From Helicobacter jaachi (GTDB taxonomy: Bacteria > Campylobacterota > Campylobacteria > Campylobacterales > Helicobacteraceae): a DNA stretch of 64,000 nt. The translations under genes and the position numbers were made by a program. Shown here one piece after another: positions 33,957 through 42,931 of this stretch. The stretch lies in NCBI RefSeq assembly GCF_000763135.2, contig NZ_JRPR02000004.1, positions 1-64,000 on the forward strand. The letters run 5' to 3'. Within the stretch, counting starts at the first letter, position 1; the number at the start of each line of letters is the position of its first letter. The notes under the pieces are model-generated. The model saw only the letters and a list, made by a program, of their open reading frames with translations. It was not told the origin of the DNA and did not search any database.

Positions 33957-33981
33957 TAGATTCTATAATTTATAGAATCTA
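33957..33981. terminator. Palindromic AGATTCTATA hairpin between amt and infB
   Basis: TAGATTCTATA, a three-base ATT spacer and TATAGAATCTA form a perfect 11-bp stem immediately downstream of infB (minus) and after copy 7. Position between convergent genes suits a bidirectional transcription stop, though the stem is AT-rich. Confidence 0.4.
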
Positions 33982-34003
33982 ACCTATTTTAAAGTGTGGC
34001 TAA

Positions 34004-36526
34004 CTACAGCACCTTTGCTTTTGCCACTTCTTTGTAGGTCTCAAACACATCGCCCACTTTCACATCATTATAATTCTCCAGCATAATGCCGCACTCATAG
34101 CCTTTTGAAACTTCTTTCACATCATCTTTAAAGCGCTTAAGCGAAGCGATAGCGCCTGTATGCACAACCACTCCATCACGAATAAGCCGCACTTTAATGC
34201 CCCTTTGAATGCTCCCATCGACCACCATACACCCAGCGATAACGCCCACTTTAGCGATATTAAATGTCTCACGCACCTCCGCTTGCCCTGTGTTTTCCTC
34301 CTCAAAAATAGGCGACATCAGCCCACCAAGCAGCGATTTAATATCATCAAGCAATGTATAAATAATCGAATAAGTCTTAACCTCAACACCAAGTTCCTTT
34401 GCCTTTGCTTTCACACTCCCAGTTGGGCGCACATTAAAGCCTAGAATAAGGCTATTAGCGCTAGTAGCGCATAATGCTATATCGCCCTCGCTAATCCCGC
34501 CTACGCCAAAGCCGATGATATTAATGCGCACCTCATCATTGCTAAGCTTCTCTAAACTTGATTTAATCGCCTCAAGGCTGCCTTGCGTATCAGCCTTAAT
34601 GATGAGCGGCAAGCTTTTAAGATTGCCCTGCGCGACCATTTCACCAAGCTCATCAAAAGTAACTTTCGTGCTTTTGCTTAATTCTTTTTGGCGCAAATAC
34701 AAGGCGCGCTTTTGGGCGTATTCACGCGCAATAGTATCATTATCCACACTTTGTAGCACCGCGCCCGCGCTTGGCACTTCAGATAAACCTGTAACCACCG
34801 CCACGCCAGAGGGATAAAGTGCTTTAATATTTTGCCCCCTATCATCAAGCAAGGCACGCACGCGCCCAAAAGCTGTATCCGCCACTACAGAATCTCCCAC
34901 ATTCAGCACGCCTTGCTGCACGATGATAGTCGCCACAGGACCCCTACCCTTTTCTACGCTTGCTTCAAGGATAATGGCTTGTGCGTTGCCCTCATGTGAG
35001 GCTTTAAGCTCTAAAAGCTCTGCTTGAATGAGAATGGTCTCAAGCAAATGCTCCACGCCATCCCCACTCTTAGCAGATATAGGGATAAACTCATATTCCC
35101 CGCCCCATTCATTTGGGGTAAATCCAAGCTCCGCACACTCGGCTTTAAGCTTATCGGGATTAGCATTTTCTTTGTCCATTTTATTCATCGCAATAATAAT
35201 TTGCACATCTGCGGCTTTGGCGTGATTGAGCGCTTCAATGGTTTGCTGCTTTACGCCATCATCTGCAGCAATCACAATAATAGCAATATCCGTAACCTGC
35301 GCGCCGCGACTGCGCATTTGCGTGAATGCCTCATGTCCGGGCGTGTCAATAAAGCTAATTTGCTTGCCATTTTTCTCTACCATATACGCGCCGATGTGCT
35401 GCGTGATGCCACCTGCCTCACCGCTTGCTACGCGCGAATTGCGGATATAATCAAGCAATGAAGTTTTACCATGGTCTACATGCCCCATAATCGTAACCAC
35501 CGGTGGGCGCTCAAACTTTGGCGTATCTGCGCTTAGGCTAGATTCTATAATGTTATATTCTGGGCTATCTTGGATAGAAATATCAAGCTCAAATTCATCG
35601 CTTAAAATCTCAATCACATCGCGCTCTAAAAAGTCATTTTTAGTTACCATAAGCCCGAGATTAAAAAGCACCTTAATCACTTCTTTAAGCTCTACTTTCA
35701 CAAGCTCAGCAAACTCATACACGCGGATTTCTGCGGGGATAGCAATAGGACCTTTAATTTTATCCACATTTTTAGCCACTTTTGGCACTTTGCGCCGCTT
35801 GCCACCGCGCTTAATGCTGCCCTCATTCATCCATGGATTTTTACGATGAATATGCACGCGCTCGGTAATGGCTTGACGGATTTGATTTTCCTCCTCCTCG
35901 TCGCGCACCTCGCGTTCATTTAAGTCAAAGAGCATAATCTCATCTTGCTCCTCATCATAATCAAAAGTAATATCCCTGTCATCTAAAATATGCATTTTCT
36001 GGTCTGTGTGCTTATGCGCGACCTTAGGCTTTGGCTTATCTTTTTTAGTTTTTTTAGGCTCATCTGTGGCTTCGGTATTGGCAAATAGCTCCTTGTAGCT
36101 TAGTGTAGCCTTTTTGCTCTCCTCTTTTTTAGATTCTGTGCTAGATTCTGTAGATGCTTTGCTTTCATTTTTGCGCACAATACGCAAGCCTACTTTAGGC
36201 TTTGGCTCATCTTGTGGTTTAGGCTCTAATGTCTCTATCTTAGCTGCTTTTGTCTCTGTGGGCTTCTCCTCTTTTGACTTAGTGGCTTTGCTAGTTTTAC
36301 TTGCCTGCGTGCTTTTTTTAGGCTTTTTCTCCTTTGTCTCTTCAACGGGGGGTGCGTATGAATTTATGCCCGTGGTAATAAATTCATAGAGCGCAGCGGC
36401 TTGCTCTGCGGGAATTGAGCTTGAGGGGGATTTAACCTTAAGCCCCATTTCTTTGGCTTTTTCATACGCATAGCCTGCGTTTTTACCAAATTCCTTTCCT
36501 ATCTCTGATAATCTTACTTTCTCCAT
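34004..36526 (-). CDS. infB: Translation initiation factor IF-2
   Basis: IF-2 is the GTPase that brings initiator tRNA to the ribosome. The 840-residue protein has an IF2-N-like start ([20 protein letters not shown]), a long Lys/Glu-rich linker (about 55-255), a second IF2-N domain, then the G domain with GHVDHGKTS at 348-356, DTPGHEAF, and NKMDK, followed by domains II, III and IV. Of several in-frame ATGs, 36526 matches the family N-terminus; 36535 is too close to AAAGGAG. The start overlaps the ylxR 3' end. Downstream rbfA/rimP, adjacent in several relatives, are absent; repeat copies 6-7 follow instead. Confidence 0.95.
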   Translation of the reverse strand: MEKVRLSEIGKEFGKNAGYAYEKAKEMGLKVKSPSSSIPAEQAAALYEFITTGINSYAPPVEETKEKKPKKSTQASKTSKATKSKEEKPTETKAAKIETLEPKPQDEPKPKVGLRIVRKNESKASTESSTESKKEESKKATLSYKELFANTEATDEPKKTKKDKPKPKVAHKHTDQKMHILDDRDITFDYDEEQDEIMLFDLNEREVRDEEEENQIRQAITERVHIHRKNPWMNEGSIKRGGKRRKVPKVAKNVDKIKGPIAIPAEIRVYEFAELVKVELKEVIKVLFNLGLMVTKNDFLERDVIEILSDEFELDISIQDSPEYNIIESSLSADTPKFERPPVVTIMGHVDHGKTSLLDYIRNSRVASGEAGGITQHIGAYMVEKNGKQISFIDTPGHEAFTQMRSRGAQVTDIAIIVIAADDGVKQQTIEALNHAKAADVQIIIAMNKMDKENANPDKLKAECAELGFTPNEWGGEYEFIPISAKSGDGVEHLLETILIQAELLELKASHEGNAQAIILEASVEKGRGPVATIIVQQGVLNVGDSVVADTAFGRVRALLDDRGQNIKALYPSGVAVVTGLSEVPSAGAVLQSVDNDTIAREYAQKRALYLRQKELSKSTKVTFDELGEMVAQGNLKSLPLIIKADTQGSLEAIKSSLEKLSNDEVRINIIGFGVGGISEGDIALCATSANSLILGFNVRPTGSVKAKAKELGVEVKTYSIIYTLLDDIKSLLGGLMSPIFEEENTGQAEVRETFNIAKVGVIAGCMVVDGSIQRGIKVRLIRDGVVVHTGAIASLKRFKDDVKEVSKGYECGIMLENYNDVKVGDVFETYKEVAKAKVL

Positions 36527-36759
36527 AGATTCCATATCTCCTTTAAATGCAACGCGCATTCTGGTTTTAGCTTCTTTATTTTGATAATTGCCTGAAATGT
36601 TTTGGGCTGCTCTAAGCACTCCGCACACACATAAAAACTCCGTCCTCTCCCGCTAAAGCTCCATAGGGAATAACCATCACTTTGTAGTCTCAAAAGCTCC
36701 TTTTGATAAAATCTCTTTTTGCACTTCACGCACATACGCGTTTGCTTGGGCTGCTTCAT
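36514..36759 (-). CDS. ylxR: YlxR/RnpM family RNA-binding protein (DUF448)
   Basis: This 81-residue protein has the signature RMCVKCKKRFYQKELLRL near the start, then GRGRSFYVCAECL, with the conserved cysteine pairs of the YlxR family. Bacillus YlxR (RnpM) binds RNase P RNA; the family is typically encoded beside infB, as here. Start ATG 36759 (MKQPKQTRMCV) is preferred over 36798, which would overlap thrB; AAGG lies upstream. The 3' end overlaps the infB start by 13 bases. Confidence 0.88.
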   Translation of the reverse strand: MKQPKQTRMCVKCKKRFYQKELLRLQSDGYSLWSFSGRGRSFYVCAECLEQPKTFQAIIKIKKLKPECALHLKEIWNLWRK

Positions 36760-36779
36760 CGCATTATACCTTAAAGATT

Positions 36780-37712
36780 CTATAATTCTCTTAGGCACGC
36801 GCCCATGTTGTCAAAATCTAGCTCAAGCACACGGAATTTTGGGAATTCATCACGCAATTTTAGAGCTAAATTCGCACTATCATCTTTGTAGCAGATATTT
36901 AAAAAAGATGAGCCGCTGCCCGAAAGCGTGCTTAAAAGCGCGCCATGCTCTAACGCAATTTTGCGCACATTAAAAAGCACAGGCAAGCTTTTCATGCGCA
37001 CATCTTGATGAAATCTATCCGCACTAGCCGCGCGCAGCAAATCCCACTTTTGCGTGATGAATGCAGCACTTAGCATACATGCGTGAGAGAGGTTAAACAC
37101 TGCATCTTTAGTGCTGTATTTTTTAGGCAAGGTGCGGCGCGAATAACGCGTGGAGATAGTCATATTAGGGATTACCACTACGGCTTTAATCTCTGGGGGC
37201 AGGCTTGCTTGAAAGCTCACTACTTGCGTGTTTTTTTCTGGTATTTTTTTAGCATTTGTCCTAGATTCTGTATGTTCTAGCATAGCGATATTAAATCCCC
37301 CATAGAGTGCTGGCGTGATGTTATCGGGGTGATTTTCATAATGCAAAGCAAGATTTAACATCTCTTGTTTATTAATGGGCTTTTGCATAATATGATACGC
37401 ACTCATAATCGCGCCAATAATCACTGCCGAGCTTGAGCCAAGCCCGCGTGAAATGGGTATGCAATTATGAAAGCTAAATTTGAAATTATCCTTAGGGTAT
37501 TCATGCAGCGCTAAAATGTCATTAAAAATTTTGACAAACACATTATCCACGCGCAACTTTACGCGCTCTTTGCCCTCCCCTGAAATATGAATACTACTTA
37601 GCCTAGCAGGCGTGATACTAAAGGTATTATAAAGCCCAAGCGCCAAGCCTAGCGTATCAAAGCCCGGTCCCAAATTAGCACTTGTAGCGGGGACGGATAT
37701 AACCAAATGCAA
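36780..37712 (-). CDS. thrB: Homoserine kinase
   Basis: ThrB phosphorylates homoserine in threonine synthesis. The 310-residue GHMP kinase has PATSANLGPGFDTLGLALGL at the N-terminus, the phosphate-binding loop PISRGLGSSSAVIIGA near residue 88, and the C-terminal GHMP motif LSTLSGSGSSFLN. It is directly followed by ylxR and infB, so a thrB-ylxR-infB transcript is likely, as in H. pylori (HP1050-HP1048, from memory). Confidence 0.94.
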   Translation of the reverse strand: MHLVISVPATSANLGPGFDTLGLALGLYNTFSITPARLSSIHISGEGKERVKLRVDNVFVKIFNDILALHEYPKDNFKFSFHNCIPISRGLGSSSAVIIGAIMSAYHIMQKPINKQEMLNLALHYENHPDNITPALYGGFNIAMLEHTESRTNAKKIPEKNTQVVSFQASLPPEIKAVVVIPNMTISTRYSRRTLPKKYSTKDAVFNLSHACMLSAAFITQKWDLLRAASADRFHQDVRMKSLPVLFNVRKIALEHGALLSTLSGSGSSFLNICYKDDSANLALKLRDEFPKFRVLELDFDNMGACLREL

Positions 37713-37767
37713 CTCCTAGTGAAAATCTAAAAATAGCATTATAATGATTTTTTGATTGATTTTGCAT

Positions 37768-37863
37768 TAGATTCTATAATTTCCACGCTATTGAGCTAAA
37801 GCTCCGCGTGGTCTTACAAATGTAAGCAAAGCTCACATTAGCCCTCAAAGAATAAAGTTATAG
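37768..37863 (+). repeat. Dispersed structured element, copy 8 (truncated at the ATP-grasp gene)
   Basis: This copy is nearly base-for-base identical to the first 95 bases of copy 9: TAGATTCTATAATT, CCACGC, TATT bulge, GAGCTAAAGCTC, GCGTGG, CTTACA AA TGTAAG, and CAAAGAATAAAGTTATAG. It stops one base before the TAG of the convergent ATP-grasp gene, so hairpin 3 and the T-run are missing. Confidence 0.8.
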
Positions 37864-38976
37864 CTAGCTTTGTGCGTCCTCCACAATGTTAATAATCGTA
37901 TTAGCCACGCGGCGCGCAGTCTTATCAAGGAACTCCACAGGAGAAGTAAAGCCCACGCAAGAGCAGTTAATCTCGCCTAGACAATATTTATCCTCGCCTG
38001 GCTTACCATCTAAAATGAAGTCCGCAGTCCAAATCAGCGGTAAGTCGTAGTTGCCTAGCTTTTGCTTAATATCAGGCAGGTTATTAAGGAAATAATCAAC
38101 TAGCTTTTGCCACTGCTCAGGCTTATCATAGCGGTATTTCGCCCCGCTAAATAGCGTAGCAGAAAAGGCGTCCGCACCTTCAGCTGGCTTTTTATGCACG
38201 ACATAAATTGGGTCTTTATACAGCATCAAAATGCGTATCTCGCCCTCTTTAATGCGCGGCAAAAATCGCATATCAACAAGCATTCCATTATCGCCTTTCA
38301 AATATTTCTCGCAAAAGTCCATAAACTCGCCAAGCTTATGCTCCTCGACATGATTATCCACAGCCTCTGTGCAGCGGATTTCCGCATCTAGCGGGATTCT
38401 ATCAAGTCCGGCGTATTTTTCAGGGTGCTTTAACTGCACACGCCAAATGCCCTCTCCCGTGCTACCGCGATTTTGCTTCAACACGCGCTCGCCCTTTGTA
38501 AGCGTATGCGGGAAGTAATGCTTAAAGTCATGCTCGCCGCCGCTCTCCCATTTTACACCAATTCGCTTCGCCTCCTCTGGGTCATAATACGCCATCGTGT
38601 CAGTAGGCACAAGCTCGGTATTTCGCAGCTTTGTAAGCGCGTCTTTTGCCCCATAGCCAATCATCGCATCAGGGTGCGGCATACCGATAACGCCATCATC
38701 GCAGAGCTTTCGCAGCACATCAAAGTAGAGCTTTTCCTCTTTCAAATTGCCCGGATTCACACGCGAAACATACGCATCAGCCACGCCTTTGACATAGTCA
38801 TAAATCTTTTGCGTTTTATCCTTATCCTTTAAAATCTCGTCAGTAAAAAAAACAACTTCCGCGCCCCAACCGAGCTTTTTAAGATAGTCCATCATAGGAA
38901 CCGTATCTTTTCTATGTCCATCATAGCCTTTATCAGTGCCGCCTACCGCTTCAAAAAAAACAACGTGTTTTTTCAT
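37864..38976 (-). CDS. ATP-grasp-fold protein of unknown substrate
   Basis: The 370-residue protein resembles ATP-grasp ligases in its second half: VLKQNRGSTGEGIWRVQL looks like the ATP-binding glycine-rich loop, DAEIRCTEAVDN and MLVDMRFLPRIKEGEIRIL like the central grasp strands, and CLGEINCSCVGFTSPVEFLD like the metal-binding EIN region at the C-terminus. The N-terminal third (VVFFEAVGGTDKGYDGHRKDTVP) is not recognised. Start ATG 38976 follows AAGGAGGATTGC; the frame opens at 39009. Peptide- or glutathione-like ligation is the general expectation, but no partner is nearby. Its codon choice looks more GC-ending than its neighbours and it lacks full AGATTCTATA words, possible signs of transfer. 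Confidence 0.7.
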   Translation of the reverse strand: MKKHVVFFEAVGGTDKGYDGHRKDTVPMMDYLKKLGWGAEVVFFTDEILKDKDKTQKIYDYVKGVADAYVSRVNPGNLKEEKLYFDVLRKLCDDGVIGMPHPDAMIGYGAKDALTKLRNTELVPTDTMAYYDPEEAKRIGVKWESGGEHDFKHYFPHTLTKGERVLKQNRGSTGEGIWRVQLKHPEKYAGLDRIPLDAEIRCTEAVDNHVEEHKLGEFMDFCEKYLKGDNGMLVDMRFLPRIKEGEIRILMLYKDPIYVVHKKPAEGADAFSATLFSGAKYRYDKPEQWQKLVDYFLNNLPDIKQKLGNYDLPLIWTADFILDGKPGEDKYCLGEINCSCVGFTSPVEFLDKTARRVANTIINIVEDAQS

Positions 38977-39101
38977 GCAATCCTCCTTGTTTAAGATTAA
39001 CGCATTCATCTTACGCTAGATTTTTATAAGATAAACTAAAATCTAAGATTCTTGTAATATTTTTTGTCTTTATTGTGAGTTTTTACCCATTTCAGCATTA
39101 T

Positions 39102-41636
39102 TTAAGCTTTAGCCTCAACGGCTTTAAAATATTTTAAGCGCAAGGAGTTAAGCACCACTAAAATAGAGCTAAAACTCATAGAGAGCGCGGCAAAGAGCGG
39201 TATCACAAAGCCCATAACCGCTAGCGGCACGCTTAAAGCATTATAGCCAATGCTTAGGGCGATATTTTGTTTAATGTTTTTATAAGTTTGGTGCGCGATT
39301 TCAAAGGCATTGCGCAAGGTGGTGAGCTTATCATCAAGGATTACTACATCGCTGCTTAAAATGGCTATATCACTCCCCGCGCCCATAGATATGGCAATAT
39401 CGCTTTTGCTAAGTGCGGGCGCGTCATTAATGCCATCGCCTATCATCACTACCACATGTGAGGGGTGATTAGATTTGTAAGATTCTATCCATTGAGCTTT
39501 TTGCAGTGGGGAGAGTAGGCTCAAAGCCTGTGTAATGCCCACTTTTTGGCTTATTTGCGCTACACTTTGCGCTCTATCGCCACTTAACATTACGCTTTGT
39601 ATATCCCGCTCTTTCAAATACGCCACGAGCTGCTTTGCGTAGGGCTTTAATTCATCATAAAGTTCAAAAATTTCAAGCAATTTATAGGGCTTATGCGCGC
39701 TAGATTCTATAATCCCATAGCCAAAGACCATACCGCTGCCAAGCGTGATATTTGGGATTTCAAAGCCTAGCTGCGCAAGAAAGGCTAAATTCCCTCCTAC
39801 TAATTGCGCATCACCCACATACGCGCTAATGCCCTGCGCGTCAAACTGCCTAAAATCGCGCACTAGGGCGCTATTTTGATTTATAGAATCTGGCGCGCTA
39901 GATTCTATAAAGTTAGATTCTATAGGCTTAGATTCTGTAAGTGTGGATTTTATAAAATGTGATGAGATAAAATCCCTAATACCCTCTGCTACAGGGTGTT
40001 TGCTTAATCGCACAAATTGTAAAAGCAAGGCTTTATCATAGGGCTGTTGCAAATGGCATTTTTGCACTTGAGGCTTACCTAGTGTGAGCGTGCCTGTTTT
40101 GTCAAACACCACAAGGCGCGCTTTGGCTAAGGTTTCTAAAAACTTAGCTTGCTTAAAAAGCACATTGTGGCGATAAGATTCGCCTATGCCCACCACTGAA
40201 GCAATAGGCGTAGCAAGCGCTAATGCGCAAGGGCAAGCAATTATAATCACAGATATAGCAATCATAAGTGAGCGCTCCATACCCACTTCGCCCACAAAAT
40301 ACCAGCCCAAAAAGCATAAAAGCGCGATACTTAAAATCACGCGCGAAAAATACTGCGACAAAGTATTGGCAAGATTTTGTATGCGCGGGCGATGGGAGAG
40401 CGAGGAGCTAACAAGCGAAATAATATGGCTCATAAGGCTTTGTGAAAATGCCTTTGTGGCGCGATAAAAGATTTGATGATTAAGATTAATGTAGCCAGAT
40501 AGCACGCTTTCACCCTCTTTGCACGCTTTGGGCAGGGCTTCACCGCTAATGGCTTTAGTGTCAAAAAGCGCGCTAGGGGAGCAAAGCACGCCATCAATGG
40601 CAATCTTATCACCCGCGCGCACTAAAATTATATCGCCCACATTCACCGCTTCAGGCGTGACTTCGCGCGTGGTGTTATCACTATCGCACACTATCACGCT
40701 TGTAGGCAAAAGGTGACTTAGTTTATCAAGGCTATCGCCGGCATTTTTGCGCGCACGCACTTCTAAAAATTTGCCAATAAGCACAAAGGTGATAATCATA
40801 CTCACAGATTCAAAATAAGTCTCCCCACTGCGCGTGAGTGCGGCATAAATAGAGTAAATATAAGTGAGCGTTGAGCCTACGCATACAAGCAAATCCATAC
40901 CCACAAAGCCATGTTTTAATCCATAAAAGCTAGAGCGATAAAATACAAAGCCAGAGTAGAAAAGTGCGGGCGTGCAGAGCGCAAATGAAGCGATATTTAA
41001 AATATCTTTTGCATCTTTATCTATGCCCAAAAAATAGCCGCTATACTGCGCCACTGCCACCCACATAATATTCATCGTGCAAAAGAGTGCCACAATCACG
41101 CGGATATAGTATTCCCTCATCTGCGCCTTATCCGCGCTCTCCTGTAGCGTGCTATCATACGCATACGCATCATAGCCAATAGACTGAATAAGCGCAATAA
41201 TCTTGCTTAGCGGCAGTTTCTCCCTATCCCAAATAATGCTTGCTTTGTTATTTGTATAATTAATCGCCACACTTTCTACGCCCTCTGTATTTGAGAGCAG
41301 CTTTTCATTGAGCCAAATACACGCCGCGCAGTGAATGCCGCTAATAATTAAATGCACCTCGCATAAGCCGCTAGGCAGATTCTGTATGTATTTTTGCTCA
41401 AAGGCTTGCGTGTCAAATCGCGCTAAGTGATGTTGTTTATCAGTGTTTGTAAAAGAGGGCGGCGGAGAGAGCGGGGAGCTAAGTTTGTCATAAAAGCTTG
41501 TAAGGGAGGCATCTTGTAATAAAAAATACACGCCCTCACACCCCGCACAGCAAAAATGTAGCTCTTCACCTTTGTCGTTATAGCGTGTGAATAACGCCGC
41601 TTTGTCGTATTCAAGTTGGCAGTGATTGCAGCGCAT
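39102..41636 (-). CDS. ccoI: Copper-type P1B ATPase CcoI/FixI for cytochrome oxidase assembly
   Basis: The 844-residue P-type ATPase has the CcoI-type N-terminus with a cysteine cluster (C3xxC6, CC29-30xxC33), a heavy-metal-associated domain with GIHCAAC (C103, C106), the transmembrane CPC motif (IACPCALAL), the phosphorylation site DKTGTLT, and GDGINDAPAL. CcoI exports copper to the periplasm for cbb3 oxidase maturation. Between the phosphorylation and nucleotide-binding parts there is an unusual insertion (about TESKPIESNFIESSAPDSIN) made of AGATTCTATA words. The ATG shares one base with the mqnE TAA; an in-frame GTG two codons upstream is an alternative start. Confidence 0.92.
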   Translation of the reverse strand: MRCNHCQLEYDKAALFTRYNDKGEELHFCCAGCEGVYFLLQDASLTSFYDKLSSPLSPPPSFTNTDKQHHLARFDTQAFEQKYIQNLPSGLCEVHLIISGIHCAACIWLNEKLLSNTEGVESVAINYTNNKASIIWDREKLPLSKIIALIQSIGYDAYAYDSTLQESADKAQMREYYIRVIVALFCTMNIMWVAVAQYSGYFLGIDKDAKDILNIASFALCTPALFYSGFVFYRSSFYGLKHGFVGMDLLVCVGSTLTYIYSIYAALTRSGETYFESVSMIITFVLIGKFLEVRARKNAGDSLDKLSHLLPTSVIVCDSDNTTREVTPEAVNVGDIILVRAGDKIAIDGVLCSPSALFDTKAISGEALPKACKEGESVLSGYINLNHQIFYRATKAFSQSLMSHIISLVSSSLSHRPRIQNLANTLSQYFSRVILSIALLCFLGWYFVGEVGMERSLMIAISVIIIACPCALALATPIASVVGIGESYRHNVLFKQAKFLETLAKARLVVFDKTGTLTLGKPQVQKCHLQQPYDKALLLQFVRLSKHPVAEGIRDFISSHFIKSTLTESKPIESNFIESSAPDSINQNSALVRDFRQFDAQGISAYVGDAQLVGGNLAFLAQLGFEIPNITLGSGMVFGYGIIESSAHKPYKLLEIFELYDELKPYAKQLVAYLKERDIQSVMLSGDRAQSVAQISQKVGITQALSLLSPLQKAQWIESYKSNHPSHVVVMIGDGINDAPALSKSDIAISMGAGSDIAILSSDVVILDDKLTTLRNAFEIAHQTYKNIKQNIALSIGYNALSVPLAVMGFVIPLFAALSMSFSSILVVLNSLRLKYFKAVEAKA

Positions 41637-42721
41637 TAGCACTCAACAAGTTCATTATACAAAGAATCCCGCTCAATAGCGCGAAATCCCGCATCTTTAA
41701 TCTGCGAAATAAGCTCTTGCTTGCTTAGTCCGCTCTTGCTTTTAGCGCCTGCGGCAGATTGTATGCTTTCATGCTGGATAGTGCCATCCATATCATCTGC
41801 GCCAAAATCTTGCGCGACAATTGCCATATTTAGCCCCAAAGTCGCCCAATACGCCTTAATATGCGGAATATTATGCAATAAAATTCTAGCTATGCTTATA
41901 GTCTTTAACACCTCTTGTCCGCTAGGGAAAGCCTGCACTTTTAAAAAATTATTTTGCCGCTGATACAATAGGGGGATAAAGGCATTAAAGCCGCCCTCTT
42001 TGCGCTCTGCCTTGCCATTTTTGCTCTGCGTATCGCGCAGGCGCAACATATGGTCAATGCGATGCTCTCTAGATTCTATATGCCCAAAAAGCATAGTAGC
42101 ATTACTCATTTTACCTAGAGTGTGCCAGTAGGAGTGGATTTCAAGCCAGCGCTTTGAGCTTACTTTCCCCCTGCAAATATACTTGCGCACGCCCTCATCA
42201 AAAATCTCCGCTCCCCCGCCGGGCATAGAATCTACGCCTGCTTCTAGCATATCTTCTAGCACTTTTTGATAGCCTTTGTTTGAGATTCTATCTAAATAAT
42301 CCACTTCCGCCGCGGTCAAAGCCTTTAAATGCACCTGTGGCAAAGCCTTTTTGACTTCTCTAAAAAGCTCAAAATACCATTCATAAGTATAGTTTGGATT
42401 ATGACTTGAAACGATGTGCAGCTCCTTTGCGCCATTATTGTAGGCGGTGTGGGCTTGGGAGAGAATCTCATCAATGCTCATAGAGTAAGGGTTTGGATTT
42501 TTGCGCGAGGCTGAAAACGCGCAGAATTTGCACACATCAGCGCAAATATTGCTAGGATTAATGTGGCGGTTATTATTAAAAAACACCTTTTTGCCATAGA
42601 GTTTCGTGCGCAGGGCATTTGCGACATCGCCTAAGGTAAAAATATCATATTCATAAAGCCCGCTTAGCTCACTTGGGCTTAAATGCGCCTCTTGGTCTAA
42701 AACCTTGTGTAATAAATCCAT
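41636..42721 (-). CDS. mqnE: Aminodeoxyfutalosine synthase (radical SAM, menaquinone pathway)
   Basis: MqnE adds the radical-SAM adenosyl group to chorismate-derived enolpyruvyl benzoate, an early step of the futalosine pathway. The 361-residue protein has NRHINPSNICADVCKFC with the C-x3-C-x2-C cluster motif, then FSASRKNPNPYSMS, KELHIVSSHNPNY and SMPGGGAEIFDEGVR, all diagnostic for MqnE rather than MqnC. Together with mqnC at 6.6-7.7 kb it shows that this organism makes menaquinone by the futalosine route. It is coupled to ccoI by TAATG. Confidence 0.94.
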   Translation of the reverse strand: MDLLHKVLDQEAHLSPSELSGLYEYDIFTLGDVANALRTKLYGKKVFFNNNRHINPSNICADVCKFCAFSASRKNPNPYSMSIDEILSQAHTAYNNGAKELHIVSSHNPNYTYEWYFELFREVKKALPQVHLKALTAAEVDYLDRISNKGYQKVLEDMLEAGVDSMPGGGAEIFDEGVRKYICRGKVSSKRWLEIHSYWHTLGKMSNATMLFGHIESREHRIDHMLRLRDTQSKNGKAERKEGGFNAFIPLLYQRQNNFLKVQAFPSGQEVLKTISIARILLHNIPHIKAYWATLGLNMAIVAQDFGADDMDGTIQHESIQSAAGAKSKSGLSKQELISQIKDAGFRAIERDSLYNELVEC

Positions 42722-42818
42722 AAAAATCCTTTTAAATTATGATGTTTAGCGTTTGTTTTGTGGGTGCATTGTAATGTGTGAAATCTTAGAATCTATTTTA
42801 ATAAGTAAAATTTTAAAG

Positions 42819-42858
42819 GCTAGATTCTATATTCCACGCGGTGGTTATAGAATCTAGC
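42819..42858. repeat. Minimal AGATTCTATA-bounded hairpin
   Basis: GCTAGATTCTATA and TATAGAATCTAGC are perfect inverted repeats (13 bp) enclosing TTCCAC GCG GTGGT, itself a small stem. It looks like a reduced form of the dispersed element, retaining the flank and the CCACGC-type stem tips. It lies in the 210-bp gap between mqnE and the TonB receptor gene; I see no gene in that gap. Confidence 0.6.
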
Positions 42859-42931
42859 ATGCGGTAGGATTTTTGAAAAACGCAAGTGTCTTTGAGAAAA
42901 TAAAGTTTCTTACAAAAACTAGCGCGCAGGG

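Noticed and set aside
35024-35461. A 145-codon plus-strand frame inside infB
   Set aside because: It overlaps the conserved G domain of IF-2 on the other strand and its translation has no recognisable motif.
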